Assembly: GCA_964582375.1 (NCBI GenBank)
Contig: CAZORL010000037.1
Location: 1-14,800, forward strand
DNA from: CAKSQF01 sp964582375
GTDB taxonomy: Bacteria > Bacillota > Clostridia > Oscillospirales > CAG-272
DNA length: 14,800 bases
Direction of reading: 5' to 3'
Part shown: in pieces, positions 14,278 to 14,800 of the stretch
How the letters are laid out: each line of letters starts with the position of its first letter
How positions within the stretch are numbered: position 1 is the stretch's first letter
Notes under the pieces: generated by a model
What the model was told of the DNA's origin: nothing
Seen by the model: only the letters and a program-made list of their open reading frames with translations
The model's database searches: none
Made by a program: the position numbers and the translations under genes

Positions 14278-14288
14278 GGGTCTAACCC
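14278..14288 (+). other. Tiny GC hairpin directly before the ribosome site
   Basis: GGGT-CTA-ACCC, two bases before AAGGAG (14290-14295) and about ten bases after the expected transcription start. It is four base pairs only. The arrangement resembles the leader hairpin at 3319-3331. Confidence 0.33.
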
Positions 14289-14303
14289 GAAGGAGATGTT
14301 TCT

Positions 14304-14726
14304 ATGACAAATATTATCGTAGGACCGAAAGGCCACAACAAAACATCCATGCTCATCGACAGAGTAAATGCCGCTGTTGAAGTTTCAAAGGGAAGTGTCA
14401 TTTGTGTCGAGAAGGTTTCTGTTTCGCAATTTCTCGTTTCGAGCAAGGTTCGCCTTATCGATATTGACGAGTATGATGTCAACTCGTATGAGACATTCTA
14501 CGCATTCATTTGCGGACTTATTGCCTCCAACTACGACATAACCGACATATTCGTCGATTCGACTCTCAGGATCGGCGGAAGAGATATGGCAGAGCTTGAT
14601 GCTTTCATTAAGAAGATCAATGCGCTCGGTCTTAACAACAACATCAATTTTACATTTACCATTTCGACAGAGGTCGGCAATCTTCTTGACGAGACGGTCA
14701 ACACATGCAACACGACTATTGCTTGA
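14304..14726 (+). CDS. Small P-loop-like protein of unknown function
   Basis: 140 residues with no signal peptide or membrane segment, so probably cytosolic. It begins with a strand and loop IIVGPKGHNKT (4-14) that resembles a Walker A motif, except that the glycine before Lys is Asn (N12). IFVDS (82-86) looks like a Walker B strand ending in D85, and FTFTIS (116-121) looks like the next core strand. I recall similar short proteins with an intact GPKGSGKT loop in gut Clostridia, usually annotated as hypothetical. This is memory, not a search result. Start: ATG with AAGGAG eight bases upstream. It has its own consensus promoter and a strong terminator, so it is monocistronic. It could be a minimal ATPase or nucleotide-binding protein, or a derivative that has lost activity. 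Confidence 0.8.
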   Translation: MTNIIVGPKGHNKTSMLIDRVNAAVEVSKGSVICVEKVSVSQFLVSSKVRLIDIDEYDVNSYETFYAFICGLIASNYDITDIFVDSTLRIGGRDMAELDAFIKKINALGLNNNINFTFTISTEVGNLLDETVNTCNTTIA

Positions 14727-14761
14727 TTTTTGACTGATCTTCAATAATATGATCGATTCTG

Positions 14762-14790
14762 ACACCCGCGCCTTGTTGCGCGGGTGTTTT
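14762..14790 (+). terminator. Rho-independent terminator
   Basis: A perfect 10-bp GC-rich stem (14762-14771 with 14778-14787), a six-base loop CTTGTT, and a short T run (14787-14790). It lies 35 bases after the stop of the P-loop-like gene. Confidence 0.94.
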
Positions 14791-14800
14791 CTGTGGCAAA

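Noticed and set aside
1..14800. CRISPR array, tRNA, rRNA, insertion sequence or prophage
   Set aside because: I saw no regularly spaced repeats, cloverleaf-like sequence, transposase, integrase or target-site duplications on reading both strands.

Overview
This window reads as ordinary chromosome from a low-to-mid GC Bacillota, most likely an uncultured Clostridia (Oscillospirales/Christensenellales-like). The grounds are a HrcA-type CIRCE operator on groESL, near-consensus sigma-A promoters (TTGaca/TTGaaa, 17-bp spacer, often TGnTATAAT), strong AGGAGG ribosome sites, a Bacillota-type 444-residue glucose-6-phosphate isomerase, a sporulation-type D,D-carboxypeptidase and a HAAS/DUF4097 envelope module. 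No mobile element, CRISPR array, tRNA, rRNA or phage gene was found. I infer the lineage from gene content and did not test it.

Layout. 44-1931 (minus): a terminator and a two-gene envelope operon, a HAAS/DUF1700-like multi-pass protein coupled by a GTGA overlap to an anchored DUF4097-like protein. 1974-2070: face-to-face promoters arranged as a large imperfect inverted repeat. 2071-2700 (plus): trmB. 2701-3132 (minus): a four-helix DUF3021-like membrane protein whose stop codon abuts that of trmB. 3349-3912 (plus): a flavin-reductase-fold protein. 4057-5268 (plus): homoserine dehydrogenase behind a fully consensus promoter. 5243-6559 (minus): an AGCS amino acid:cation symporter that overlaps the end of hom by 26 nt. 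6681-8749 (plus): promoter, CIRCE, groES and groEL, closed by a bidirectional terminator. 8824-11492 (minus): a tldD-tldE protease pair joined by an ATGA overlap. 11653-14726 (plus): a D-Ala-D-Ala carboxypeptidase, pgi, and a small P-loop-like protein of unknown function, ending at a strong terminator. No gene-free stretch exceeds 300 bases. The longest are 6560-6784 and 3133-3348, and both are filled by divergent promoters and operator-like repeats.

How the genes relate. Most are independent housekeeping units, each with its own promoter: tRNA modification, threonine/methionine precursor synthesis, amino-acid uptake, protein folding, peptidoglycan trimming and glycolysis. True operons are few: the envelope pair, groESL, and tldD-tldE. 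I did not find a convincing new biological system. The signals most worth checking are the mirrored promoters at 1974-2070, the deviant Walker A of the last gene, the CIRCE-half-site-like direct repeats upstream of groES and the symporter gene, and the roughly three-fold excess of GATC.
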